IMG/VR virus record: IMGVR_UViG_3300033153_006968
Span: 1-64,000 of that record
Direction: 5' to 3' (one strand)
DNA: 64,000 nt
DNA from: a virus
Part shown: positions 1 to 8,000 of the stretch, piece by piece
Position numbering within the stretch: position 1 is the first letter of the stretch
Layout of the letters: every line of letters begins with the position of its first letter
The notes under the pieces: generated by a model
What the model was told of the DNA's origin: nothing
Seen by the model: only the letters and a program-made list of their open reading frames with translations
Database searches by the model: none
Program-made: the position numbers and the translations under genes

Positions 1-598
1 CGAATACTCCTTGCGTCTTAGCCAGATGTAAATACAGATCCTTTCTATATTCACTCTTCTTTTCATTGGACAGTTCTTCCTGGAGATGCTCTATATGAGG
101 ACCTCTGTAAGCATAGTGCAACTTGGCTCCTACAAGCTTCTTGTGGCACTCCCCTACAAACTTTATTACTCCTGGTTCATTCTTAAATAGACGAGGTTGC
201 CAATCTGGATATGCCTCGTATTCCTCTCTGATGTTCTCAGAAATATTTTTCCATTTACGTCGAGGTAAATTCCAGGCTTTAACGTCAGGAGAACGCATCA
301 GGGTATGAAGCAAATGAGAATCAGAGAGTGACTCGTCAGCATCTAAAATGAGAATCCATTCATATTCCAAGACGGAGATAGCCTTGTTGTATACTTCGCT
401 AAATCCAAGATCCCTAGGCGAGACTGTGTTCTTAACTATTCTAGCCCCTAATCCCTGGGCAGTCATAGATGTGTTATCTGTAGAGTTATCGTCCACTACT
501 ACAATTTCATTTACATATTCTTTTACAGACGTAATAGGAATATGAATACAACACTCTTCATTCTTCGCTAGAACACAAAGAGAAATACCTTCTTTCAT
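1..598 (-). CDS. Glycosyltransferase family 2 (GT-A), C-terminus cut by window edge
   Basis: Reading from an ATG at 598-596 gives an open frame to the window edge (199 codons visible). The N-terminus has the GT2 nucleotide-sugar signature: VVVDDNSTDNT at residues 33-43, then the metal-binding DAD at 86-88 in the context ILILDADES. This fold transfers a sugar from a nucleotide-sugar donor in the cytoplasm; acceptor and sugar cannot be read from sequence. The start overlaps the stop of the methyltransferase gene by one base (TAATG), so translation is probably coupled. It is the last visible gene of a six-gene glycan cluster. The family call is firm; the role (decoration of virion fibres or host surface glycan) is inferred from position only. 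Confidence 0.88.
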   Translation of the reverse strand, partial: MKEGISLCVLAKNEECCIHIPITSVKEYVNEIVVVDDNSTDNTSMTAQGLGARIVKNTVSPRDLGFSEVYNKAISVLEYEWILILDADESLSDSHLLHTLMRSPDVKAWNLPRRKWKNISENIREEYEAYPDWQPRLFKNEPGVIKFVGECHKKLVGAKLHYAYRGPHIEHLQEELSNEKKSEYRKDLYLHLAKTQGVF

Positions 599-1137
599 TA
601 CCCAACCTTCTGCGCAGAAATAACTACATCGTAATCTTCATGTGCGACATTGATAATTCTAAAGCCACATCCAGCTAATACGCCCTGTAGAAACTCAGAA
701 GTAAAACCATTGTAGCGTATATCGTAATCGTTTATCTGCTTACCGTAGAGCAAAGAGAGAACCATCTCACTATGAAGCCCCATCTCTTTAGAGACTTTCT
801 CGTTAAGATAAAGCTGTTTCACTACGAGACTAATATCTGTCACCCTTACCTCAAGAACAGAATTTACGCTCAGTATTCTTTTCCATTCGTTAAGCGTTTC
901 TACCATTCGCGGGCGAGGAATGTATTCTAGAAGATGCTGAGCAACTATAAAGTCAACGCTCCGATCTGGAATAAAATCTAATTCCATTACGTCTGCAACC
1001 AGATCGACATCAGGAAGTGCCTGAATATCTACATTAGCGAACTCTTCTCGAATGTCGGTTCCACAACCAAGGTTAAGTTTTTTCTTTTCTATGCATAGTT
1101 CAAGAAAGTCTTTTGCCTTACCGTCGTCTATTAGCAC
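598..1137 (-). CDS. SAM-dependent class I methyltransferase
   Basis: A 179-aa protein with a Rossmann-type SAM site: LNLGCGTDIR at residues 21-30 (motif I), then an acidic residue after the second strand (NVDIQ), and a motif IV/post-IV region DFIVAQHLLEYIP. This is the Methyltransf_11-like pattern common in glycan biosynthesis clusters. It begins with GTG preceded by GGAGGAG four bases upstream, and the start overlaps the preceding glycosyltransferase by 20 nt. The substrate is unknown; lying between two glycosyltransferases it may methylate a sugar or a sugar precursor, but this is inference. The length is short for the fold, though the core looks complete. Confidence 0.82.
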   Translation of the reverse strand: MLIDDGKAKDFLELCIEKKKLNLGCGTDIREEFANVDIQALPDVDLVADVMELDFIPDRSVDFIVAQHLLEYIPRPRMVETLNEWKRILSVNSVLEVRVTDISLVVKQLYLNEKVSKEMGLHSEMVLSLLYGKQINDYDIRYNGFTSEFLQGVLAGCGFRIINVAHEDYDVVISAQKVG

Positions 1138-2245
1138 TAATCTCCTCCAGTCTATTTTTCATAAGTTGTCCAATTGTTTCCCAAGATAAATTGTTGTCTA
1201 CGAATTGTTTTCCTATTGAACCAACCGCTTTCGCCTGTCCTTTATTCTTAAATGCCCATCTCATCTTCTGTCGAGCTTTTATGATATCTATATCTCCCCA
1301 AACCATATCTCCAGTGTAAGCTTCCCATGGCATACCATATACTGGTGTAAGCTGATAGTCAATAGGAAATCCAGTCTGTTGATTAATGAAATCTTTAGAA
1401 CCGCTATAGTCAGTGCTTATTACTGGATTGCCAGCCATCATTGCTTCTGTTAAGGGAATTCCCCAGCCCTCAGATCTATGAAAAGAAAGATAACAATCAC
1501 AGGATTTATGAACAGCGTGGATCTGAGGCTTAGTAAGAATATCTGCTACCAACAAAATTTTAGGATAACTACTCAATCTCAATTTAAACTTAACGTCATC
1601 AATAGCCTTACGAATTTTTTCTTTTTCAGATGCATCTTCTGGATTATATAGATACGTTTTGAGAACCAAACATACATTTTCGCTAACGTCAAATTCGGTC
1701 AAATATGCTTTGAGAATAGATACGGGATTCTTGCGCTCTAACCACTGGAAGATAGAATAGAAAATATAGTCACCGGAATTTACACCTTGTATAGATACTT
1801 CAGATGTTTCTTCTTCAAAAATCTTCCTACTAAAAGTATGAGGAATTACAACAATAGGAATATTAATCCCAGAACTTTTAAAGACTTCATAGTTGTACTG
1901 TGTAGGAACCCATACTTCGTCAAGTCTATTAATCTTTTCGACCCATGGTTTAGGTAGTCTATCTGTTTCCCACACTGTGTATCCTATGTTGTATTTGCGG
2001 GAATCGATAAACTGATCAAACACATCGGGAACAGTATGAATAATCTGTATATCGGCTGTTGGTTTATGGCATATCATATTCTTAATTAATTGGCCAACTT
2101 TCCCATGATCAGATTTAAACTTTTCAAAATTTAACGGAACAACTTCTACGCCTAAACCTCGATAAGTAAGAGCCATGATATAATTACGCGCCGAATCAGA
2201 ATATCCACTAGCGTTAAAACAAGCGCTGATATAAGTTACTTTCAA
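1118..2245 (-). CDS. Glycosyltransferase family 4 (GT-B)
   Basis: A 375-aa GT-B enzyme. The C-terminal donor-binding half has the EX7E motif in EGWGIPLTE near residues 257-266, followed by AMMAGNPVI, typical of GT4. The N-terminus (VTYISACFNASGYSDSARN) has the glycine/serine-rich first loop of this family. The start is a TTG that overlaps the upstream stop (TTGA), with AAGGGG upstream; it is kept because the family-typical N-terminus begins there. It probably transfers a hexose from a nucleotide donor. Only distantly similar to the next two GT4 genes, so the cluster may add different sugars in sequence. Confidence 0.87.
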   Translation of the reverse strand: MKVTYISACFNASGYSDSARNYIMALTYRGLGVEVVPLNFEKFKSDHGKVGQLIKNMICHKPTADIQIIHTVPDVFDQFIDSRKYNIGYTVWETDRLPKPWVEKINRLDEVWVPTQYNYEVFKSSGINIPIVVIPHTFSRKIFEEETSEVSIQGVNSGDYIFYSIFQWLERKNPVSILKAYLTEFDVSENVCLVLKTYLYNPEDASEKEKIRKAIDDVKFKLRLSSYPKILLVADILTKPQIHAVHKSCDCYLSFHRSEGWGIPLTEAMMAGNPVISTDYSGSKDFINQQTGFPIDYQLTPVYGMPWEAYTGDMVWGDIDIIKARQKMRWAFKNKGQAKAVGSIGKQFVDNNLSWETIGQLMKNRLEEISANRRR

Positions 2246-3516
2246 ATTACTAACCCCTTAATACCTTCATCGGGAACTGCTATTGCTTCTTTTTCGCCTG
2301 ACAGTTCTTCAAACAAGTCTATCCATTGCCGACAGATAGTATTCCAGCTATTCTCTTCAGCCCATTCACGAGCTGCTAAAACTTTTGAACTGTTATCTTT
2401 TACCTGGTGCATCTCAATCATCTTACCTAGAATATTGCCAAGACTACCAAAGGGTCTATAGCCCGCATTGTCTATATATATGTAATCTTCACAATCATAC
2501 ATGTATCCTCTTTTTTGATCTTCTCCAACAAGTTCAGACATATTAGTATTGTCTGGGACTATAACAGGAATACCAGCTGCCATTGCCTCTGCAATAGTTA
2601 ATCCAAAACCTTCGCCGAGATGTGTAGTAATGAAACAGTCAGAGATGTTATATATCTCGTTTAACATCTTTTCTGGCCACCCATTAGAAAGATTATATCC
2701 GTTAGGAAAAAAGACATCCTTATTCATCGTTAAGCCAAGGTCTTCCAAACATACAGTCAAATCTACAACCCTATCTAGATTTTTGTCTATAGGCATCGTG
2801 TGAAGGAGAAGGACAGAATCTGGAACTCGATCCAAAAATTTCTTGAAAGCAAGTATAGTTCTAGATATTTGTTTCCTGTCAATATTTCTATTAACGCTTA
2901 AGAATACAAATTTGTCAGAATCGTCTCCCAGATATTTCTTCTTTAGTCGCTGTTTCTCGTCTTCTTTAAAAGGTTTGTATACATCCGTATTGACTCCATG
3001 GTAAATCTGCTTCAGCTTACTTCTAAAATGAGGCAACCTCTTCAGGGTTTCTGACATCCCATACTTTGTATAAGCTACTGGAGTATCAGCAAGTTCTAAC
3101 ATAGCGACGGAGTCCTTACGTACATGGCAATCTACAGGATAGTAGTAAATAATCTTAGGAACCTTTTTTCCATTAGCTTCCATCGCTTCTAAAGTCTTTT
3201 TCAGGAAAGGAGCAATACTAGAAGCTATATGCAGATCATTCACAATCCAGACAAAATCAAAATCACCCTCGGCAAGAACACGAAGAAATCCTTTCTTGCC
3301 ATATACGTCATTGGAGTCGTATAGTTTAGCGGGGATCTGTGTCCATGGCACGTTACTTAACGTATTAAAATTAACTGGATAATTAACGGCGTATTGAGAT
3401 ATGTCATATTTGCCAGTGTTATAAAGAGCCGTTAGTATATATTTGCTAACAACTCCAAACCCAGTAAACACAGAAGCGCTATCGCTATAAGCTAAAATTT
3501 TCTTTCTGCCTAACAT
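2242..3516 (-). CDS. Glycosyltransferase family 4 (GT-B), paralogue A
   Basis: A 424-aa protein with the GT4 donor-site motif EGFGLTIAE near residue 301, followed by AMAAGIPVIVPDNTN. The N-terminus reads KKILAYSDSASVFTGFGVVSK. It is a clear paralogue of the gene immediately upstream (3519-4784): the same N-terminal motif, the same HLGEG-G-TI-EAMAAG block and the same length, so the pair arose by tandem duplication. The start is ATG with a weak purine-rich region upstream, suggesting coupling to the upstream gene. Cytoplasmic sugar transferase; donor and acceptor unknown. Confidence 0.86.
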   Translation of the reverse strand: MLGRKKILAYSDSASVFTGFGVVSKYILTALYNTGKYDISQYAVNYPVNFNTLSNVPWTQIPAKLYDSNDVYGKKGFLRVLAEGDFDFVWIVNDLHIASSIAPFLKKTLEAMEANGKKVPKIIYYYPVDCHVRKDSVAMLELADTPVAYTKYGMSETLKRLPHFRSKLKQIYHGVNTDVYKPFKEDEKQRLKKKYLGDDSDKFVFLSVNRNIDRKQISRTILAFKKFLDRVPDSVLLLHTMPIDKNLDRVVDLTVCLEDLGLTMNKDVFFPNGYNLSNGWPEKMLNEIYNISDCFITTHLGEGFGLTIAEAMAAGIPVIVPDNTNMSELVGEDQKRGYMYDCEDYIYIDNAGYRPFGSLGNILGKMIEMHQVKDNSSKVLAAREWAEENSWNTICRQWIDLFEELSGEKEAIAVPDEGIKGLVI

Positions 3517-3518
3517 GT

Positions 3519-4784
3519 TTATATCAATTCTCCAATTTCGTTTTTGAGGTTTAGTTCCTCTTTTTTATTTGGCAATTCTTCAAATAACTTTATCCACTGT
3601 TGGCAAACAATGCTCCAATCATTGTCTTCAGCCCATTCACGCGCTAGTTTAACCTTCTTATTATTTTCCTTACTTCCTGCGCGGTAAACTCTATGCATTT
3701 GGTAAATGATATCTTCCAATCTCCCCATATCTCTGAATCCGCTATTGTCTATATAGATTTTTTCTTTACATTCGTACACATAGGCGCGTTCACAATTCTC
3801 TCCGAATAGCTCATGTGCATTAGTATTGTCCGGAGCTATAACGGGAACGCCAGCTGCCATTGCTTCGCAGATAGTTAATCCATGACCTTCACCCAAGTGA
3901 GCTGTGATAAAACAATTTGCCATATTATATATCTCGTTCATTATTCTGGCCGGGAAACCACGAGATGGTTCATAGTACTTAGGGAATAAAACATCTTCTG
4001 CTAAACTCAATCCGAGATCCTTTACGGCAGAGAAGAGATCGATAGAACGCCCCATGCTCTTGTCTATAGGCATAGTATGGAGAAGAAGAACAGAGTTTGG
4101 AACTTCCTTTTTGAACTCAGAGAAAGCAAGGATAATTCTCGACAATTGCTTCCTATCGCTATTTCTATTTACGGAGAGAAAGCAGAACTTACCCGCATTA
4201 CCCTTGAGATATTTTTCTTTAAGATCGTGACAAACGTCCTCTTCCAGAGGTTTGTAAACCACAGTATCTACGCCATGAGGTATCTGTTCCAGCTTAATGT
4301 CAGGGCAAGTAAGAAGTGTTTCTTTTCTTCCGTAATCATTGTAGCAAACAGGAACATCTGCTGACTTGATTAAGCCCGTTGCTCCTTCTTGCACATGGCA
4401 GTCAACTGGATAATAGTAAATTACTTTAGGTATCTTATGTCCAGCCATTTCTTTCTTATCAAGAATCTTTTTTAATTCATCGGCGATAGAATAAGTAACA
4501 TATGTATCGTTTAGTATCCAAATAAAATCAAAATCACCTTCCGATACATTTCTAAGGAACATCTTTTTCCCATACGGATCAGTTGGATCAAGTAATTTAG
4601 TAGACATTTGTTGCCAAGGAACATCGTCTGTATCTATAAAACGTGTAGGAAAGTTAATAGCCAGTTGAAATATCTCATACTTCCCAGTATCGTGTAGTGT
4701 TTTCAACACATACTTAGATACAACTCCGAATCCAGTATACGAACTGGCCGAATCAGACCAACAGAGAACTTTCTTTTTTGTCAT
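3519..4784 (-). CDS. Glycosyltransferase family 4 (GT-B), paralogue B
   Basis: A 421-aa GT4 enzyme with EGHGLTICE near residue 297, then AMAAGVPVIAPDNTN. The open frame extends to a TTG at 4817, but I place the start at the ATG at 4784: it is preceded by AAGGAAACA, it gives the N-terminus MTKKKVLCWSDSAS that matches its paralogue, and the longer form would overlap the upstream gene. Tandem duplicate of the gene at 2242-3516. Likely consecutive transfers onto the same glycan; substrates are not readable. Confidence 0.86.
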   Translation of the reverse strand: MTKKKVLCWSDSASSYTGFGVVSKYVLKTLHDTGKYEIFQLAINFPTRFIDTDDVPWQQMSTKLLDPTDPYGKKMFLRNVSEGDFDFIWILNDTYVTYSIADELKKILDKKEMAGHKIPKVIYYYPVDCHVQEGATGLIKSADVPVCYNDYGRKETLLTCPDIKLEQIPHGVDTVVYKPLEEDVCHDLKEKYLKGNAGKFCFLSVNRNSDRKQLSRIILAFSEFKKEVPNSVLLLHTMPIDKSMGRSIDLFSAVKDLGLSLAEDVLFPKYYEPSRGFPARIMNEIYNMANCFITAHLGEGHGLTICEAMAAGVPVIAPDNTNAHELFGENCERAYVYECKEKIYIDNSGFRDMGRLEDIIYQMHRVYRAGSKENNKKVKLAREWAEDNDWSIVCQQWIKLFEELPNKKEELNLKNEIGELI

Positions 4785-4795
4785 TGTTTCCTTTG

Positions 4796-5809
4796 TTATG
4801 ATAGTTTCTTTAAACAAGCATCTACTATCATATCAGAAGTGATCATCTTAAAGCAAGAATGATTTAGCTTGCAGGAAGAACTCCAACAAGCAGAACACAT
4901 CAAATTTTCCGCCGGCCAAACAGCAGAAGCATTCGGATAATAGTTTATCCTGGCTCTCGGATCTGTATCTCCGAATATCGCAACAGTTGGTACTTCTAGT
5001 GCACCAGCAAGATGAAGCATAACGCTATCGGGACAAAGAAGCAGGTCACAATTTTTCATCACTCCTGCTACGCGACGGATATCTACATCTCTTAAAACAG
5101 TAAGTCCTGGAATGCTTTCCCACATAATATTAGATGCTGGATCGGAAGTATGCCTGAGAAGGATTAATTTGAATCCTTTCTGAGATAGGGTCTGTAGAGT
5201 ATTCCTCATGGTAAGATTGTCTAAATTTCTACGCGATGCAGAAGTAAAGATGTGAACAAGAATTACCTTGTCGTTAATGTTGAAGCCTCGCTTAGAGATA
5301 AAGGCATCTCCCGCTTCTAATTCTTGTGGCTGTATGAAATATCTAACTGTCTTATCTTCAGTTGGAATACCAGCATGCTCTGCAAAAATATCTATTCTAT
5401 TCTTGGGAGGGTTATTAGGATTGGCTTCATATCCTATTGCGGGACAATGAAGATTTATAACAATATCATAATTCCCTTCATCTAGGCTGTCTCTATCTAT
5501 AACTTCGTCTACATCCGGATTGTGCTTTAGTACCTTAACTATAGCTCCACCAAGGTATCTAGTATTAGTGGCATAGGTAATATGAACGTCCTCATTGAAC
5601 ATTACCTTGAGTCCACGTAGGAGGGGAGTAGTCATTAGGATATCTCCTACCCCTTCTCCGCGAAGAACGCAGATTCTTGGTCTATGTGTGTCTAGTAATT
5701 GTTTTAATCGATTTATTCTTTTGGGAGGATTAAGATTTGCTTGTCCAGTAGCATATGGACGCATTCTTTGAAACTTTACAATACCGTCGTCGCCTAGTTT
5801 CCAGGGCAT
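4796..5809 (-). CDS. Glycosyltransferase family 9 (ADP-heptose:LPS heptosyltransferase-like)
   Basis: A 337-aa protein. The N-terminal GT9 motif is CVLRGEGVGDILMTTPLLRG (from about residue 47), and the C-terminal donor motif is CPDSVMLHLAGALEVPTVAI (about 257-277) followed by FGDTDP, matching the heptosyltransferase pattern (D-G-H-A-A-FG). A cysteine-rich stretch near the end (CSACWSSSC) is seen in many GT9 proteins. ATG start with AAGGAG four bases upstream. Family members build LPS core, but phage-encoded relatives can act on other acceptors. It opens the glycan cluster directly after the actin-like gene, 12 nt apart. Confidence 0.88.
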   Translation of the reverse strand: MPWKLGDDGIVKFQRMRPYATGQANLNPPKRINRLKQLLDTHRPRICVLRGEGVGDILMTTPLLRGLKVMFNEDVHITYATNTRYLGGAIVKVLKHNPDVDEVIDRDSLDEGNYDIVINLHCPAIGYEANPNNPPKNRIDIFAEHAGIPTEDKTVRYFIQPQELEAGDAFISKRGFNINDKVILVHIFTSASRRNLDNLTMRNTLQTLSQKGFKLILLRHTSDPASNIMWESIPGLTVLRDVDIRRVAGVMKNCDLLLCPDSVMLHLAGALEVPTVAIFGDTDPRARINYYPNASAVWPAENLMCSACWSSSCKLNHSCFKMITSDMIVDACLKKLS

Positions 5810-5821
5810 AGGACTCCTTTT

Positions 5822-6820
5822 CTAGAAAGAACTTAACAGGAGACAACCCTTCGCCACAGAAAACATTGGCTCAGAAGCATGTCTAACTTCTTTTATTTCG
5901 AATGGAAGACCTACCTTCCTTATAGATTCATCAAAAGAAGAAACAAATCCGCCGGCAAGAGAAGTACCACCGCTTACGACAACGCTAATAGGCTTAGAGA
6001 AATTAGGCAATCCCTCTTTATTCATGAGTCGAACAGATAAGTTTTTAACTACATAATCTATGAGGCGAGAATAATAAGCAGAAACCACAGAGAGAATTGG
6101 ATTATCTACATGATCTTGTCCGATAATAAAGTCTCCCTTCTCCTTCTCCATCTGTATAACACTGTCTGTTTGTCCTGTAGATTGAGCTGTCATTCTATCT
6201 ACCCAGTCACCACTTCTAGCAAGACTTAATTTAAGAACAGGATCTCCATCAAGCATGACACAGACATTACACATCCCCGCGCCGAAAGAAAGACAAATAC
6301 CTGAGTAGTCATCATTCTCCAATTCTGCATAACAGATAGCTTCTGCTTCGTTAAGAGCTACTGGCTCATATCCAAGCTCGGAGAGATCTCTCTTGAAGGC
6401 ATCCTGATGGAAGCCTGTATTGAAGTCTTCTTCTGATTGATCTATTGGTTCAGCAGGAACGGAGTAGACAAGCTTCTCTCCTTTTTTCTCCGCCGGACCA
6501 AGAAGTTTTGAAAGGATAAATTTGAGAACTTTTCGTGCTTCAGGTTCTCTTGGAGATATTACTCCGCGAAATAGTGGGCGACGTGCTTTGTCGTTCCTCT
6601 CAACAGCTTTCTCAACGGCTGCTTCGCCAACGATATAGAATGAATTACCCTCTCTAAAGAAAGATTTTCCCTTGAGGGACTTCTCAAGCATGGAAGCGGC
6701 TATCTTGGTGGGGGGAGTAATGACATAGAAAGCATCACGAAATTTGAGGAAAGAAACACCAGTCTCTGTTTCTTTTGAAACTACAAGAAAAGAAGTACCA
6801 ACGTCCAATCCTTTTGCCAT
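5822..6820 (-). CDS. Actin-like ATPase (ParM/MreB/FtsA superfamily)
   Basis: About 332 aa with the actin-fold ATPase motifs in order: phosphate-1 GLDVGTSFL at residues 4-12, phosphate-2 LSFGAGMCNV near 175-184, and the adenosine motif VVSGGTSLAGGF near 279-290. An open frame extends upstream to a TTG at 6850, but the ATG at 6820 overlaps the preceding stop as TAATG and gives the motif its usual N-terminal position. Relatives form filaments that move plasmids, shape cells or position phage DNA. The neighbours are a zinc-ribbon protein and a membrane-anchored protein, suggesting a small intracellular module. The superfamily call is strong; the subfamily and role are not determined. Confidence 0.82.
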   Translation of the reverse strand: MAKGLDVGTSFLVVSKETETGVSFLKFRDAFYVITPPTKIAASMLEKSLKGKSFFREGNSFYIVGEAAVEKAVERNDKARRPLFRGVISPREPEARKVLKFILSKLLGPAEKKGEKLVYSVPAEPIDQSEEDFNTGFHQDAFKRDLSELGYEPVALNEAEAICYAELENDDYSGICLSFGAGMCNVCVMLDGDPVLKLSLARSGDWVDRMTAQSTGQTDSVIQMEKEKGDFIIGQDHVDNPILSVVSAYYSRLIDYVVKNLSVRLMNKEGLPNFSKPISVVVSGGTSLAGGFVSSFDESIRKVGLPFEIKEVRHASEPMFSVAKGCLLLSSF

Positions 6821-7104
6821 TATTCGCCTGTATCGTTGGAATAAGTCCAAGTTATCTCAGGGGGAGTATAAGGCCAAACAGAAGGAATGTAATAACCACT
6901 AGAACAGTTACTACAGCTACTTACAAATGGAGACCAAATGGTATTACAGACAGGACATTGCCAACCTTGTGGTGCACCAATGGCAGGATATGAGAACGTA
7001 TTAACGGCAGGATTATATTTAAGTTCGTTTACTGAAAAATCTATTGTTGAGCTATTTTCCGCCGAGCAATCGGGACAATTTTCTTTTTGATTCTTGCAAG
7101 TCAT
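6820..7104 (-). CDS. Zinc-ribbon protein, function unknown
   Basis: A 94-aa protein with three CxxC pairs: C10/C13, C50/C53 and C64/C67, the last two in the spacing of a treble-clef or zinc-ribbon finger (CPVC and CSNC). No catalytic motif is seen. ATG start with GGAGAAGG just upstream; the 5' part overlaps the preceding gene by 53 nt in another frame, and its stop overlaps the start of the actin-like gene by one base. The tight coupling suggests it acts with that ATPase, perhaps as an adaptor, but this is inference from position. Confidence 0.68.
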   Translation of the reverse strand: MTCKNQKENCPDCSAENSSTIDFSVNELKYNPAVNTFSYPAIGAPQGWQCPVCNTIWSPFVSSCSNCSSGYYIPSVWPYTPPEITWTYSNDTGE

Positions 7105-7495
7105 CTACCTTCTCCTCTTCCTTAACTTCTATTTGTTCAGAACTCTCAAGGTTAGTAATATCTACGCCCATATCTATTAGTGTCTCATCTATTTGTACCA
7201 GAGTATCATCACTCGTGTCAAGGTTTTGTTTGCCAGTTCCCTTTATTTCTTCCGAAGAGATAAGGCCTTTTAATTTGTTAGCTATTCTGTCAACAAGACT
7301 ATCTAAGTCTTTATTTGTCAAAGGTGAAGACTTAGATTGTTTTTTCATTACTTTCCGCCGAATGAGATTTTTTTTCTTAAAAGATGTGATAGTTCCATCA
7401 TCTAGAAAAGGATCGCGCATAGACCTCCTTTGATGAATATAGGCTACTGCATATCCAAATATAATTGTAAGAATAAGAGCTATTCCGATCCACAA
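7052..7495 (-). CDS. Membrane-anchored hypothetical protein (single N-terminal TM)
   Basis: A 147-aa product if started at the TTG at 7495. Residues 2-20 (WIGIALILTIIFGYAVAYI) form a convincing transmembrane helix followed by basic QRRS, then a charged, probably cytoplasmic, Lys/Glu-rich tail. The TTG lacks a good ribosome site. An ATG at codon 26 is preceded by AAAGGAGG with only three bases of spacing and would remove the helix, so the start is uncertain. The hydrophobic segment is too regular to be chance, which favours the longer form. It opens the zinc-ribbon and actin-like gene group and could tether that group to the membrane. No family recognised. Confidence 0.6.
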   Translation of the reverse strand: MWIGIALILTIIFGYAVAYIHQRRSMRDPFLDDGTITSFKKKNLIRRKVMKKQSKSSPLTNKDLDSLVDRIANKLKGLISSEEIKGTGKQNLDTSDDTLVQIDETLIDMGVDITNLESSEQIEVKEEEKVDDLQESKRKLSRLLGGK

Positions 7496-7897
7496 TTAAC
7501 TACACCAAATATCGAATTGGCCACTTGCAACGACTATTTCTATATCTCTAATAAGAGGACCCGTTTCCCATTCAAATGTATCGTTAGCATTAATGTCGAT
7601 AGTCGCTCCAGTGATATCTTTGATTTGCTCTCCAGAAGTAAGGTTAGCAAGATGAGAAGTATACATAAGGTCTCCAGAAGATGCAACGCCAACCCTTGGA
7701 GGGAAAACAGTATGATATACATTAAACTTAACTTGCATTGAATCAACAGTGCATTGAATGGATACGTTTTTAGCGTCATACCCAAGGCTGTCACGAACTA
7801 ATAGAACGTCTCCAGTACCTGCGTCGGTATTAGTAAAGTTAACCGTTCTTAACCCAGGTGGTACATAGTGTGAAACAGTTTTAGTTATATCGGACAT
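7496..7897 (-). CDS. Small beta-rich virion protein, function unknown
   Basis: A 133-aa protein rich in beta-branched residues with no signal peptide or catalytic motif. Composition (VDSMQVKFNVYHTVFPP, ATIDINANDTFEWETG) suggests a beta-sandwich, as in fibre tips or small decoration proteins. It has a strong ribosome site, GGAGGA, 9 nt before the ATG. The leader shares the 14-mer AATAATTCTTGGAG with the leader of the 490-aa fibre gene. It ends the fibre block. Candidate fibre accessory protein by position only. Confidence 0.6.
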   Translation of the reverse strand: MSDITKTVSHYVPPGLRTVNFTNTDAGTGDVLLVRDSLGYDAKNVSIQCTVDSMQVKFNVYHTVFPPRVGVASSGDLMYTSHLANLTSGEQIKDITGATIDINANDTFEWETGPLIRDIEIVVASGQFDIWCS

Positions 7898-7908
7898 CTA
7901 TCCTATTC

Positions 7909-7922
7909 CTCCAAGAATTATT
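7909..7922 (-). repeat. Shared leader sequence AATAATTCTTGGAG, copy 1
   Basis: The minus strand reads AATAATTCTTGGAG just before the start of the 133-aa gene. An identical 14-mer lies at 9480-9493 before the 490-aa fibre gene. It includes the ribosome binding site but extends nine bases upstream of it, so it is more than a shared Shine-Dalgarno. It may be a common translational enhancer or evidence that the leaders were duplicated together. Confidence 0.6.
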
Positions 7923-7933
7923 ACTTCCTATAT

Positions 7934-7942
7934 AGTATATCA
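7934..7942 (-). promoter_or_regulatory. Candidate extended -10 promoter (TGATATACT)
   Basis: In the 103-nt gap upstream of the 133-aa gene the minus strand reads TGATATACT, an extended -10 element (TGnTATACT) without a good -35. It sits inside the loop of an 8-bp inverted repeat (ATTACTTC/GAAGTAAT). The largest intergenic gap of the window is here, consistent with a transcription start for the 133-aa and downstream genes. No transcript evidence is available. Confidence 0.4.
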
Positions 7943-8000
7943 TTATCTTCAAATAAGAAGTAATTTTACTATCCGCGCGCGAGAAAAGAAACTCTCCCTT

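Noticed and set aside
3519-4817. Longer GT4 gene starting at a TTG at 4817
   Set aside because: ATG at 4784 has AAGGA upstream and matches the paralogue's N-terminus; the longer form overlaps the neighbour.
5822-6850. Longer actin-like gene starting at a TTG at 6850
   Set aside because: It would overlap the zinc-ribbon gene and put ten extra residues before the phosphate-1 motif; the ATG at 6820 is TAATG-coupled.
7934-8000. Terminator downstream of the 490-aa gene
   Set aside because: The inverted repeat there (ATTACTTC/GAAGTAAT) is A/T-rich with a long loop and no T tract; the GC-rich run CCGCGCGCG next to it has no pairing partner.
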